Shown piece after piece: positions 23,808 through 37,600 of a stretch of 64,000 bases of DNA. The stretch is from Theobroma cacao. Its lineage: Eukaryota > Streptophyta > Magnoliopsida > Malvales > Malvaceae. The first letter of the stretch is position 1; the number at the start of each line of letters is the position of its first letter. The stretch spans positions 16,600,258 to 16,664,257 of the forward strand of contig NC_030858.1 in the NCBI RefSeq assembly GCF_000208745.1, given 5' to 3'. The position numbers and the translations under genes are program-made. The notes below the pieces were generated by a model. It had not been told where the DNA came from. It was given only the letters and a program-made list of their open reading frames with translations, and did no database searches.

Positions 23808-25768
23808 GAATTTGAGATGAAAGACCTTTGAAAAATAAAGTTTCCTTTTGGGTTTTCAGATTAAGCACTTTACAAATTGAATTTTTGTCCATCAATCAAA
23901 TTGTATAACAAAAGTGTTAAAATAATTCTATATGAATAAAGCACATCGATTTAGTTCACAAATGATTGTAAGGTCATTAGATGTGAAAAAGTACCATTTC
24001 TGACCTCGTGGGAATGATAAAGAACTTCTTAGTCCTAAAGTACCATATCTTAGTACAATTAGAGTACTAACATATCTTGCTAGCAATATACGACCTGATA
24101 TATCATTTGCTATAAATTTATTAGTAAGATATAGTTTTCCTCTAACTCAAATAAATTGGAATGGAATTAGCATATACTTCGATACCTTTGAATAACAATG
24201 GATATGGGCTTAATATTATTTAAATATATTGGTTATGCGAATGCAGAATATTTATTTGATCCACATAAAACTCGATTCCAAATAGATTACTTATTTACAT
24301 ATGGAGATACAACTATTTCATAGTGTTTTGCAAAACAAACTACAGTTGTTACTTCTTCTAATCATGTAGAAATTTTAACAATTCATGAGGCAAGTTGTGA
24401 ATATGTCTTATTAAGATCTGTAACTCAACATATTCGAGAAACGTTTAGCTTGTCAACCAAGAAGGAAATTCCAACAACATTATATGTACATAATTCTTAA
24501 GAAATTTATTCAATTAAATTAAATAAATATGCATATAGATTAAAGCAATCTGGACACATATGGTACAATTGTCTAGGTGAATATTTATTAAAAGAAGATT
24601 ATAAAAATGATCCTATATGCTTATGTGTTTTTATAAAAAGATTTAAATATGAAATTGTCATAATTGTTGTTTATGTTGATGACATAAACATTATTAGAAC
24701 TAGTGAAAAGTTATCCAAAGCCATGACTTACATAAAGAAAGAATTTGAGATGAAAGATCTTTGAAAAAAAAAAATTTGTTTGAGTCTTTAAATTGAGTAC
24801 TCGACAAATAGAATTTTTATCCATCAATCAAATTATATAACAAAAGTGCTAAAACAGTTCTATATGGACAAAGCGTATCAATTAAGTTCACCAATGGTAT
24901 TAAGGTCATTAGATGTTAAAAAGTACTATTTCTGACCTCATGAGGATGATAAAAAACTTCTTAGTCTTGAAATACCATATCTTAGTGTAATTGGAGCACT
25001 AATATATCTTGCTAGCAATACATGACCTAATATATCATTTGTTATAATTTTATTAGTAAGATATAGTTTTTTTTTTTTCAACTCAAAGAAATTAGAATGG
25101 AATTAACATACTTTGATATCTCCGAAGAACAATGGACATGAGCTTATATTATTCAAATGCATTGATTATGTATATGCAGAATATTTATTTGATCCACATA
25201 AAGCTTGATCCTAAATAGATTACTTATTCACATATAGAGATACAACTATTTCGTAGTGTTTTGTAAAACAAACTATAGTTGCTACTTATTCTAATCATAT
25301 AAAAATTTTAGCAATTCATGAGGTAAGTTATAAATGTGTTGATTAAGATTTGTAACTCAACATATTCATAAAACATGTGACTTGTTAATCAAAAAGGAAA
25401 TACCAACAACATTATATGTAGATAATACTATTTGCATAACCTAGGTAAAGGAATGATTCTTTAAAGGTGATAGGACAAAACATATTTTGCTAAAGTTCTC
25501 CACTTACGATTTCTAAGAAAAATGTGATATTAGTGTTTAACAAATTTGTCCAAGTGACAATCTAATAGATTTATTCATCAAAGTCCTTCTTATTGTAACG
25601 TTTTAAAAGTTGGTACGAAAGATTGAAATTCATTGTTTTAAAGATCTCAAATAATACAGTCATTAAGGAGAGTAAAATACGTACCGTACTCTTTTCCTTC
25701 ATTAAAATTTTTCCCACTCGATTTTTCTTGATAAAGTTTATAATAAGGTAATATTTCAAAAGCGTATT
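23808..25768 (+). mobile_element. Ty1/copia pol relic, right part (rest of tandem unit 2, unit 3, RNase H end)
   Basis: Resumes exactly where 8116 left off after the duplicated 'gaatt'. Blocks in order: the RT 'EFEMKDL' region, the 'PYLS' region near 24048, RNase H ending near 24480, then at about 24489 a return to the RT block ('YRLKQSG' near 24535, YVDD near 24675) and a second pass through RNase H. The third unit runs on without another repeat into the natural RNase H 3' end ('KGDRTKHI' near 25466-25490, 'SDNLIDLFIKV' near 25555-25590). Stops and frameshifts throughout. The linker to the 3' LTR is interrupted at 25769 by another solo LTR. Confidence 0.8.
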
Positions 25769-26891
25769 TGTCACAACCCAATTCTCGGGCCATGACCGGC
25801 GCATGGGCCTAATGGACGTAGCCCATTAAGCCCAAGCAAACCTATTTATATAATCATACTAATTATTCCGTCAACTATTTTTACATTTACATCTCATAAT
25901 CTCAACCCTTTAAGTACTTTAATAGTAAATTATAACAATCAAAACTGCATTTATATTATCCCAAAATAACATTAACTATTGCCACCCATGGTAGCTTTAC
26001 CAATCAAAATGTACATATATGGTCTAATGTATACATCTTAGTACTTTACATCACAAGTACGTATTTACAACAAAAATGACTTTGGGTTTCTAACGGAGTG
26101 ACCAAGGTGAAGGTGCAGCTACGAAATGCCAAGATACCTACCAAGGATACGAATCTACGAGAACACCTCGACCTAGTTACCGGCTGCCTCTTGATTTGAA
26201 AACATGAATTTGAAAAATGTGAGTATAAACTCAGTGAGTGAACATAAGAAGAGAACAAGCAATCAATAGGAAGAATTTGGAAATCATGATGCACTTGTTT
26301 CAAAAACAATGCAATTGATTTAATTTCTTACTAAAAACCTCTCATTTCAAACTTTGATTAATAACTTCATAGTGTTAAAAAAACCCATAATCAATCCATG
26401 AAGTTAAATGGGTGAAAAATATGTCAAATCAAGCAAGGTAACAAGCATGGCAGCAAGTTTCTCGCTGCAGCGAGAAATAATGTTAGTTTGCATATGTTTT
26501 AGTTTTTCTATCATATCTCTCACTACAGAAGCACAATTGACATTATTTTTAGACCATTAGAAAGCTAAGAGGAAGGGCTACAACTTTTATGTTTACCACT
26601 TTTCTTAGTTGGGACGAGAAAGTGGTCAAAATCTTTATTGAAGTGAAAGCACTGCATTAGAACTAGAGAGTTTCATGTTGCAGCGAGAATCAGGCTAGTG
26701 TGACCCCCAAAACCAGAGAGTTTCTCACTGCAGTGAAAATGAATCTCGCTGCAACGAGAAACAGAGCATTTTAAGTGAAATGGGTCTTGTTACATCAAAA
26801 GCCATTTTCTTGTTGAAATGAAAAGCAATTTGGGAGCAATTAACAACACCAACACACAACACAATCACAATTATTTTCATAAACTTTCTAT

Positions 26892-26926
<35 letters not shown>

Positions 26927-28297
26927 ATATACATACATCATCATGCATATCATCCCACCATCATCAGCTCATGTGCCCTCCCACAAGCACATAGCTGGGT
27001 CATCATCAGCTTATGTGCACTCCTACACACACCTAGCTGGGTCATCATTATCACATAAAAAAAACATCTAATGCATATTATACATATGAATATATTGTGA
27101 TAACACATGAACCATTATATGGCACACTTTCACAAGATAGAAACATTCACCAAAGGCTTGTTCCCTAAGTAGATTTTTAAGGAAAAGTTGGATAAAATCA
27201 TTCAAATGTNTCATTCAAATACATTACATTTCCCAAAAAAATTTTGAAATGCAAGTTCACTCACCAGTCTTTATTGATGTTTTGGTGGGCTCTAGCTTCG
27301 ACTAATGTTCCGAATGGAGGTGTAGGGTTTCGTTGGAACCTATCACACACAACAACATCACCATCAACCTAACTTGGCATTATTACTATTCCACAGCTAT
27401 TTTCTAAATTGGGTTCTACTAGTCATTCCTAACTAGTTTCCAACTACTATTAAATGGCTATTATTTGCACCATCCTAATCACTTTAAAATGAATAAACAA
27501 CCTCAACTACAAAACATTCCCAAGTCTTATCACTAGCTATTCTCAATACTTAAATATCAAATTCTAATTCCCTACTCACCTTGGTAGCTTCGTAGTTGAA
27601 TCTCTTTCCAAAAATTTCAAGCTATTATGGAAGCTCCCTCTTTCTCTCTCTAAACACTTAGCTAGTGAAAGAAAGTATGGAAGTAAGATTTTTTTTTTCA
27701 AGGGTTTTAAAGTGAGAGAGTAAAAGAGCATAAAGGTTCAATGAAAGGGTGTACAAAAGCATGAAAAGTGGAGCTAGCTTGAAAGAGTTATGGAAGCTTA
27801 AAGAAAACTCCCATGGAGGATGAAGAAACGTGAGAAGGAAGAAGGAAGAAAAAGAAGAAGCTACTGGAAAATGTGAGAAGAAGTTGCTGGAAGATGATAT
27901 TTATAGCTCAAGCTTATCCAACTCCACTTAAATTACGAAAATACCCTTAGCAAATTAGCTTATTCTTTTTCAATCCTTTATGCAATCTTTTTACTCTTTT
28001 GACACTGAGGTCAAGTTTATAGTGGTCTAAAAATATTCGAGTTTATGAAAAATTAAAATTTTGACCCGAGATGAAAAATGACCATTTTGCCCATATTTTG
28101 GAAATCATCATTATTTTTATTTCTTTCGTCATTTAATCCTTATTTTCATCATTCATTTATGCTTTAGGCCTACTTAGGCCTTAAAAATATTTGAAAGCAT
28201 ATTTTCAGGGGCTCACTAAAGAAATGACAAAATTACCCTTGGCTCAAGTTATCGTGTCAACACCTAGTTATGAGGCTATAGAGGTCGAGGTTTCACA
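25769..28297 (-). mobile_element. Solo LTR of a second family, antisense
   Basis: 2529 bp, starting TGTCACAACCC and ending '..gaggtttcaca', flanked by a perfect 5-base duplication 'gtatt' (25764-25768 and 28298-28302). The terminal bases resemble the main family, but the interior (no 'attagaggggcacgg' block, repeated 'ctcgctgcagcgag' palindromes, an (AT)n tract) is different. Orientation is inferred from TGTCACAACCC, which marks the 3' terminus in the main family. It separates the copia RNase H end from the copia 3' LTR. Small open frames inside (26046-26309, 26725-26934) show no domain. Confidence 0.85.
26894..26922. repeat. (AT)n microsatellite
   Basis: About 14 uninterrupted AT units inside the solo LTR at 25769-28297. 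Confidence 0.9.
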
Positions 28298-28302
28298 GTA
28301 TT

Positions 28303-29370
28303 TTTTAAAATAATTATGTATTATTTTTTCTTCATTCAAACATTTTTCCATTAGGTTTTTTCCTAGTAAGTTGTTAACAAGACATATTCTTAATACAATG
28401 GACATTGAAGAGGGAGTTTTATGAATATATGTGTGAATATCCATTATATTATGACCCAAGAAGTTTAGTCCAAGTCAAATAGCCCAATAGGCTATATACA
28501 AGAAGTGTAATCTGATTTGAACTCTTAGATTTGATTATGTATATCTAAATTTAGATATAAATTAAATTGGATTAAAATTAAAATTTAAGGGATTATTGAC
28601 TTATAAATTGACCCTCACTTCATTTGTAAATATATATTTGAATAAGATTTTTTACTTTTTCTACATATTTTATCTCATAATTGTTCTTTTAAATTATATT
28701 TCATAATAATTTTTTGATTATTATGTTGGAAATTCTTATTAACTAATTTGAGGGCATACAAATTTTTTGAACATCTTTTTTAAAAATTAATAGTTTTTTT
28801 ATTTGAATTATTATGCTATGACCTTTTACTTTTATTCTTACACATTTAAGTCAAGTATATAAAAAGTCAAATTTTAAATATATTTATTGTTATCCTTATG
28901 TTCATACCCTTGCATTAAAATTTTAAAAATATTAATTGTTTAACATTAACATTTTTAATTTACCACTTAATAATTCTTGTTTGTTAATTTGACAGAATAC
29001 GAATTAGATTATAATATGTTAAAAAAATATATGTATATATATATATTTATTTTAAATTTTTTACTGTTATCATTATAGATTCACTTAAATATTTTTAAGA
29101 AGAAGAATTTCAACTTTACATTCTTGGAGACATTTTGCAAATTTTGGAATTAAGGTTTTTTTAAATTTATTTTTAATTAAAAAATACACAAAAAAAAGAA
29201 AATACAGAAATAATACTACAAAGAGATTAAACGTGCAGGAAAATGAAAAAATACAAAAAAATAGAAAATACAAAAAGTAATAAAAATTACTGAAAATAAA
29301 AGACACAAAGAAATTAAAAATACAGAAAAATGAAAAAAAAAAACAAAAAAGGGGGCAAGATGATTTTTCA
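28303..29370 (+). mobile_element. Copia 3' end, putative LTR and shared AT-rich segment (copy 1)
   Basis: After the solo LTR the copia tail continues: 'acaagacatattcttaatac', then a purine tract 'agagggag' near 28409-28416 and the putative LTR start 'ttttatgaatat' near 28417, as in plant copia elements whose LTR begins TGTTATGAATA. From 28362 to about 29040 it matches 45600-46275, and the following A-rich part (about 29160-29345) resembles 46466-46618. The LTR 3' boundary is uncertain, so some of this may be flanking DNA shared by duplication. No reliable coding sequence. Confidence 0.6.
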
Positions 29371-29692
29371 AGTACATCGAAATATTAAAATTGATAATTT
29401 TTTTTTAGATTTATACATTGATATTTATCTCTTAATTTCTTAGATTTATAAATTAATAAATTTGATTTTTAATAAAAATGCAAATCTAAATAAACGCAGC
29501 CATTCAGATAATAAAAAATCAAATTCAAAATTCTGGAAAAAAAAAAGAAAAAAAACAAAGAAACTCCACTAAACAACCATTGTATAACTGTGAGGAAGAC
29601 ATTTACCTCATTTGACGTTTGAACCGACTTTCCCGGTTCACCAACCGCATCCTCCTTCCTTCCCTGTTTCTTTCACTTTACTCCTCTTTCCG
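29370..29692. other. Upstream region of the kinase gene
   Basis: AT-rich to about 29570, then a CT-rich, less AT-biased stretch (29600-29690) such as is common in plant core promoters and 5' leaders. No ORF and no repeat recognised. Confidence 0.5.
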
Positions 29693-29700
29693 TATATAAA
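29693..29700 (+). promoter_or_regulatory. TATA box of the kinase gene
   Basis: TATATAAA lies 42-49 bases upstream of the ATG at 29742, in a CT-rich context. A start site about 30 bases downstream would give a 5' leader of only 10-20 bases before this ATG. The second in-frame ATG (codon 4) would extend that slightly. Confidence 0.6.
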
Positions 29701-29741
29701 CACAGCCCTCGAGTTGGCTACAGCTTAGGACATATTGGGAG

Positions 29742-31652
29742 ATGGCTGCAATGTCTTGGCCTACTCAGGATGAGGTAGTAATCTTCCTTCATCCATAGCC
29801 ACGGCCATTGCCTTACTATTTTTAACTGCATTTCTCTTTTCTCTCTTTTAATTTGGTTGAATTGGCTAATATTTCTGCATCTATCTGGGTTTTTAGTCTT
29901 TACTTGTGATCTATTTACATCGATACAGCGTCATTTCCGTTTTTACATCAGTGTCTGTGGCATTGTTTAATCAGTATCTTCCAGTTGATATTATTTCTTT
30001 TCAAAGCCAAAAATAAGGGGATAGATTTGGCTCTTTAATTCTGATAAAACTAATTTAAGAATGATTTAATAATCTGATGTTGGGGGGAGGGGGGGGGGTC
30101 TTTGGATGATTGCCATTGCCTCTGCATTTTTTATTTTAGTAAATCTTGGGTTTCTTTCTCTTACATTTTCCCACTTTGCATTGGCTACTGTGCTCATGTA
30201 ATAATTGCGGATGCCACTGGATTGCAGTTAGATAAAATTAGAGGGATAGTATCTGAAATGGCTGGGAAAGGTACAGAGGATGTTCGAGTTGTTGTTTCTC
30301 CTTATCGGATTTGTCCATTGGGAGCTCATATTGATCATCAGGTTAGAACATTGCAGCTGTATTTGCTCTGTGTTATGTATGATGTCAGTGATGTAAATTT
30401 GTTTTTTGTTTATTGCTGACCACTTTCTGTTTTCTAATGCTTACAGGGTGGAATTGTTTCTGCTATGACAATTAATAAGGGGATACTGCTGGGATTTGTA
30501 CCTTCTGGCAACACTCAGGTGAGGTTAAGATAGAGTTTTTATCTTGTAGGTTTTTCAGAACAGTGATTAGATTTCTGGAAGTTTTGTGGTCATTTATGCT
30601 CGAATCTTAACATTTTTTACAAAACTTCCTGATCTCAGACAATAAAATTAATATAAGTTTGTGCTGTTGTACATTGGTCTTGCGGTGGCTGAATCTGCTT
30701 GTTTTGTTCCAGATTGTTACCTGCCTGCTTCTCACCAATCTTTTAGAATTCTTACAAATTGCGTGCAAATAAAGTAGGTGGAATAAATCAAATTTGCATA
30801 CGTGAAACACTGCACAAGCATGCTTGTTGCTAGTAGTTTTTTCTCTTCATTGAATAAGTTTATAGAAGACAGTGAACTCAATTTTTGAACACCATCTAGT
30901 TGCCCTGTGAACATTTTGATGCCTTGAGGTTGTCTTTAATATAATCATAAAATTTATGTTCCAGAATGTCTATCTTTATAATTTGAATTTCAATTGCTTG
31001 GACCTACCTTGAGGTTTAAAGATCTTATAAGATTTCCCATTGTATATTTAGTAGAAGGAGGGGTAGTGCGAACTAGGTTACTCTGCAAAGTAGTTGTAAG
31101 TGTTGCTAAAAAAAGCAGATTTACTGAGCTGTTGCCAAGTATCTTTCTCTTCTGAAGGAGCTTTTTTGGCCTATCCCTGCATTTCATGAAAGAAATTTAA
31201 AACTAAGAGGTTGTTTAGGACGTGAGCTTTCACCTGAGTTTTTTCCTTCAGCAGTTTTAAAATGTCATTTGGCTTGTGTAATGCGCTTGATACCTAGTAT
31301 ATCATCATGTGTCTGGCAGCAGTCTTTTTCACGCGTGTTGTAGCGAGACAGACTGCTGCCTGGTGTGTACTTCAGATCATATTAGCAAGATGTTCTCTCT
31401 CCCTCTCCCTCTCTCTGTTTTTTTTTTCCTCTTCTCTTGATAAGTAAACAAGATATTGTCCTCTGAAAGAGTGGTAACTACGTAGGCAGCTGAACCATTG
31501 CTATTGTATCATAAAATGAGAAGTTAAAAGGCTATTGTATAGTGCAAAGGTAATGAATTTGACTGATCAATCTAAGGATGTTCTAATCCCTGACTTGAGT
31601 ACCATTACTATGTACATCGCAAAATGAGTTGTTCTTGGATAGCATTATAATA

Positions 31653-31692
<40 letters not shown>

Positions 31693-34600
31693 TGAAGGCC
31701 TTTGACTTTTTTCTTAATGCTTGAGGGTATAAAAGAAAAAGCAACCACAATTCAAAAATTTTAACAGAATGTGAGCAATCATTTTCCTATTCTGCTATTG
31801 TTATTTTTTTCATTTCATCTTCTGCTGAATGGACTTTGGAATGCTTGGTATAGGTTGCATTACGTTCAGGTCAGTTTAAAGGAGAAGTTAGGTTCAGGTA
31901 TGAGGATTATGATAATCCTCCTTCCCTTATGCATTGCTCTTCAATAATGTCCTTTTTTCATTTTTTTTATCTGATTAGTCTTTTATATTTCCAAGTCTAA
32001 TAAGGATTTTGTGATTTTTCATTTCATTTGCAGCATTTTTTGTTTTCTTTTACTTCTTTTGTCAGTGGAAACTGTCCTCTCCTCTCTCAGGCATTAAATC
32101 ATTGTTGGTTAAACGAAGAAATATGCTTGTTAATACAGAACCATCGCTAGCCCTTCTTTTGTGAGGATTGCTTGTGAAACATGATAGCCATCTTTCTAGA
32201 TTTTTCAAATGAACCATGGACTGTATTTGCAGTTAGATATAACTTGTGTGCCAATGTCAAATATCTATAAATTGAGTTGCCTAAGTGATACATCTCAAAC
32301 CATTGAGTTTACGTTCTTCTTTCTTTCTACCCTTCCCCACTCAACCTCCACTTACCGCCACTTACCTCTTGGTTAATACTCTTCTACATTAAAAAGCCTG
32401 TTATTGGTAGGGATCTTCAACTATTATAAATAGGAAATCACTAATTACATTGGAAATTCACTGGCTGCTGTTAAAGATGAATCATTACATCACACAATTC
32501 AAATAGGATGCTCTATACAATAGTACTACCATCTTATTTCTAGGGTATTTGCATATACTGTGTGTATGACTTTCTTCTTTCTGCTTCAAACAAGATTAAT
32601 CTGTTGTGATGAGTCACATCTTTTGCATTATGATTACACAACTATGCCATGTTTAACTTGATTCTTTGGCATCACTGGTTTTATAGAGTTAATGAAACCC
32701 AACAGCCGAGACACAGGATTAGCAAGGGTGAAGAGATTAAAGTAGATAAATCTTCTCCTTCACCACAAGAATGTTACTGGGGCAGATATGCTATAGGAGC
32801 CTTGTATGCGTTACAGAGCAGAGGGAACCATCTTGCTCAGGTAAGAGTTATTTCCCTGTATTTTCATGCAAGTAAAAAACTATCTAAATTATTATGACCA
32901 CGCAGAAAGAAAATAAAATTATCAGTCGACGGTAAGCTGTAATACATTCTAAAACCCGTAATGAAGATCATAATGAGAGGGAATCTGTTCACAGTCTAGA
33001 AAAATATGCAAAATCTATTAATGAAAGATAATCACAGCCAAGTTTCTTTTCTCATTTCTTTCTTTAGGACCTGAGCATCCTTTTCAAGTTTATGCATTGT
33101 GAGATTGAGGAAAACTGGTTTTTATTTGTATTGGGTTATCAATCATCATCTTCAGATTCCTAATCTGATGGCTATGTCCGTCAAAATGCTGAGTAGGAAA
33201 CTAACTTTTTACAAACTGTGAAAGCAAATGCTTTTTCTTAGTTTTTTTCACATTTAATCATTTTTGAAAATATGCAGGTTTTCAATAAATTCCACTCATA
33301 TTTGCAGGGAATCATTGGCTACATCTGTGGATCTGAGGGTCTGGACAGTTCAGGCCTTAGCTCTTCAGCTGCTGTATGTTTATGTTTTTTCTCGCCTTCA
33401 TTACAGCATATAGACAGCTAAGGTGACACTATGTTGTAAAGGAAAGAAAAGCTCATGCACTCACATCTTTGAGATGAAGCAGCTCACTGCTCCAAGAAAA
33501 TCTATCCCAGAGATAAAATTTCGCATAATATGCTTTTCTATACGTTATTTGCAGATGCATAGACCAGTGTTGGAACAGTTTTCTACTATAGGATACAATA
33601 AAAATTATGTTTCCTGGAAATACTAGTGAATAAGCCCCAAAACTAAGTTCATCTCATTCTAGACATAGGGAACACAAATAATTGGAAGCTAAAAGTTGCC
33701 CTCCTGATCCAATTAAACAGACATAAGCTCAATAAAATTCCAATACCAGCATGGTTTGAGGCATTAGAAACTAGAAAAATATGCTTACTCACCATATATA
33801 TGGCATGTATAATTAATCCTGTTTTTTATTTGTCCTGGACATGATTAATCCTTATTGACCCACATAGAGTTAAAGCTCAAAACTAACCAATGTTTTATAG
33901 AACTTCATTAGTTTGAAGCATCAGATGGAACCACATAGGTTCCTTACTTGCTAGGTTGAATAAGCAGCACTCCTACTCTCTTCTGGCAGCACCCACAAGT
34001 CCATCCTTTTTCTTGCCTTCTTCATTTAGAATGTGAAATTGATGTTTATGACGTCCAAATTAAGTTGGTAAGCTAAGTCAGCTTATTTTATGCAATGGCA
34101 GTTTAAGTAGAGCATGATTTATACAGACTGCTACAGCTTAGCAGCAAAGTTAGGAGAAGATGAAGCATTAGATGGCATTACAAAATAGGTTAAAAGAATT
34201 CTTGGTAGACTGCATAAATGGGGAAAATATGGCTTGAAATTTTTCAAGAGTGGCAGAAACTCAAAGTCTGAATTTTTGAGAAGAATTAATAGGTTGATAT
34301 TTGGTGATCACTTATAAAGAGATCCTATTTTTCTCTCATTATATTCCCTTCCTACTCAGAATACCCACGGATTAACTCCAAAATAAATAAATTCAAAATG
34401 GCTCTGGTTTGTGCAAAGAAATTAGGCATAACTTGATAAAGACCACTATCAAGTAAGAGAGAAAAAAAAAGAAAAAGACAATCCTGAAACCATTCCTTAA
34501 GGTATGAATGTTCTATGAAGAAGGAGCCTTAGTTCTGCAAAACTTCTTCCATTTGCATATAACGTATTAAAAGGTAACAAGATAAGAAAACTCGAAACAA

Positions 34601-37600
34601 AAGGAAGAAGAGGAAGCGGATGAATCACCCAGAAATGACAATATGTACCGTTCTCAAAATAGGAGTAGATAGAGGTTGTGATTGAGTTTCAGCCATCTTA
34701 AAGTTGCACAAATTTCTGAATTTCACAATATATTAATTTTAGAGAAATTTTTATGTGCTGATAGATGCCTCTGGCTTTCAAAGGATTAGTGAAGATGAAA
34801 CAGAAGAGGTCCAAATATTGGCAGAGAAAGATAGGCTCAGTATGTTTTCATAAGGAGGAAACTGATTCAAGCTGTACCTTCTCAACCTTGGGAGGATGAG
34901 AACTAACTTTTCATTAGAAAATAGGCTATATATGCTCAAGCCGTCTTTTGAAAAGAGTATATCTGTTTTGGTGAAATCTGAGGCTATTGGAATTTTTTAA
35001 CCAGGCAAGAGAGGTACCATTCTCCATGTCTTGCTTAACTTGGTGGGAAGTCTTAGGAAGAGATATATTGCATTTTTTATTTTTTAATTTTTACCACGAA
35101 ATTCATTACATATCATTGAAACTATGGTGTTTAGTGCTTGTGTTTGTTTATCTTTAATAATCAAAGTAAAAATCAATAAATCTAGTACCTTAATTGTTGG
35201 TAACTTTCGTTTTGGGAGTCTGCAAAGAAAACATAGGCAGAGGAAGTGTAGCATTCAATGTTTCTTAGGAATTGATCTGCACCATTCATATAGCATTTTT
35301 CTTGAAAACTCAGGGATTAAATTAAATTGTAATTATAGTTTCAGGCCAATATATGTAACTTTTATCAGTAATTGTCTTGTTTCATAGTTATTTTCTAAAA
35401 CTTTAAGGCCAACCTGAGGCATGCTTTTTTTCTAAGTGAATTTCCTCTTTTCTGCTTACCATGTAGTTAATTTATGTTTGACAGGTTGGCATAGCTTACC
35501 TGCTGGCTTTGGAAAGTGCAAATAATTTAACTGTATCTCCCACAGAAAATATTGAATATGACAGGTATTTTTGTTCATGTTGAAATACTTTAGTGTGTAT
35601 GCATTTTACTTTAGTGGTAATACCATCCAAATTTTAAAACTGTGTTTTATGCTTAACATTTGAAATTTACTGGTGAATGTTGTCAAATTTTAATCACCAA
35701 AAGTTATGTTTAGTTTTAGAGGCAAATTGCATATCTGTTGCTTATAAGTATGCTTCAGGACCACATTTATAAAAAAGTCATTATGTTGAATAAAGAGGGG
35801 AAAAGATATAGGGAATAGGAATCAAAGAGAAAAATAGGGATAGATATAGAAATATGGGACTAACAAATGGAATTGGGGGAGAAATAGAGGTAGTAAGGGT
35901 AGAAAATCAGAGAGAAATAAAAAAGGAAAATCTCAATACTCCATTTCAAAACTTGCACTTTAATATTTAACTCAATGGTATGTGAATGTATTTTCTTGCG
36001 CAAAGAGTGGGTTCAAATCCTCTTTCTCCAATAAAAAAGGGATGTGTATGTGCAAGCTGATGTAATATATTGTCTCACATAATTTACAAATAAGGATGAG
36101 ATTGTCCTTTGGAAAAATGTAGTGAAGTGGTGTGTTTCTGGGTAAAATCCTACAAGTAAGCAGCACAATTTGCCATAATTATTTTGAAGCAATTTTTATA
36201 GCAAGCAACTTCTGTGTGATCATTTGTAACTTAGTATCTACTTTGCCTTGTCCATGACTCTCTACACATGTCAAGAAGTGCATGTGCATGATTGTCTTAT
36301 TTGTGTGTCTCCTTGCATGTGTGCGTTCATTTATGAGAACTGGGGGGTAGGGGGGAAGGACGTAATAGAACTGAATAAGGTCCACCATGTACCATAGCTG
36401 AGTAAGTCTAGTATAATAGTACTTGACTCCTTGTTGGTTGGACTTGGGAGTAAGTTGTCAGACATGAGTGTGTGTCTAACACAATTGTGTTAAAATTTTT
36501 TCCAAGTTTTTCCTTATTGAGGGTCAATACCTCATACTCATGTCCACTTTGAGGTGTCAGATAAGTGTCCAACATGGGTAATTGAGGAATATGAAGAATT
36601 GGAATATCATAGGTTTGTACTGTCTTGGTAGCAGTGGTTTTGTGGTCTGTATAGGTGGGGCCAGTTTGGATTTAACTCGAAGAGGTTTGATCACTGTTCA
36701 CTCCAGTGCTTTATTTTAGTTTCCATTCTCTTTACTGTTGCTTAGGAATGCTTCTATAGAGGTCAGGATATTTTGAAATCTGGGAAGATGTTCAATCCAT
36801 TCAAACCTAAAATTCTGTCATGAAAAGAAAAAAATGAAATGCAAGGTGTTATATAGAGTAATTAGGGATTTACATGATCTTGGAGATGGACTGATACTTA
36901 AAACTTGAAAGAGGGGATCTTCATTTTTAATTTTCTTTTTTTTTTCCATTGGCTAAATAACTCACCCAATCCCTAGACTGAAATCTAGAATCATTTTGAA
37001 TAAAGGAGAGTGGAAATATTTTAAAGTAGAGGGGGGGGGGGGGGGGGGGGNNNNNNNNNNNNNNNNNNNNNNNNNGGGGGGGGGGGCGGGTCCTGGCTTA
37101 AGTTGGAGTTGGTCATTGGTGTTGAATGGGGAACTGGTTTGAGAGTGGAAACTGAATTGTAGGTTTTGCTTGATTCAAGGAGGTTAAGACATACAAAGTA
37201 AGTGTTTCTGGAGCAGGTTGCTAATTTCTTGGTGGATATACCTAGAAAGGATATATGGAGCTTGGGAAATCATGATCAATATGGTGCCTACTGTTGCACT
37301 TGATATTAAATATTGTTCCCTTTGTTGCAAAGTTATTGTCCTCTGAAAAGCTCAAAGATTTTTTTTTTTTCTGAAAAGTTAAAAGCTCAAAGATTAAGGA
37401 ATTACATTAAATGCAGCCACATTAATTGTAGAGCATAGCTTAACTTTGACCTTACATTAGTCAGTAGCTTTCTTGTCTTCGTTGTCCTTATTAGGTAAAA
37501 TTTATGAGGGTGAAGGATGTTTTCGGAATCAGCCTTCAATTCATATTGTGGGCGATTTTCTTTGGGTAATTTCAATGTATAATTACTAATATCTCATAAA

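Noticed and set aside
30102..30419. 105-codon open frame beginning before exon 2 of the kinase
   Set aside because: Only residues from 30228 to 30341 are exon; the rest is read-through of introns 1 and 2.
34720..35050. Possible degenerate coding sequence in intron 6
   Set aside because: Some frames look protein-like, but no domain could be named and no terminal repeats were found.
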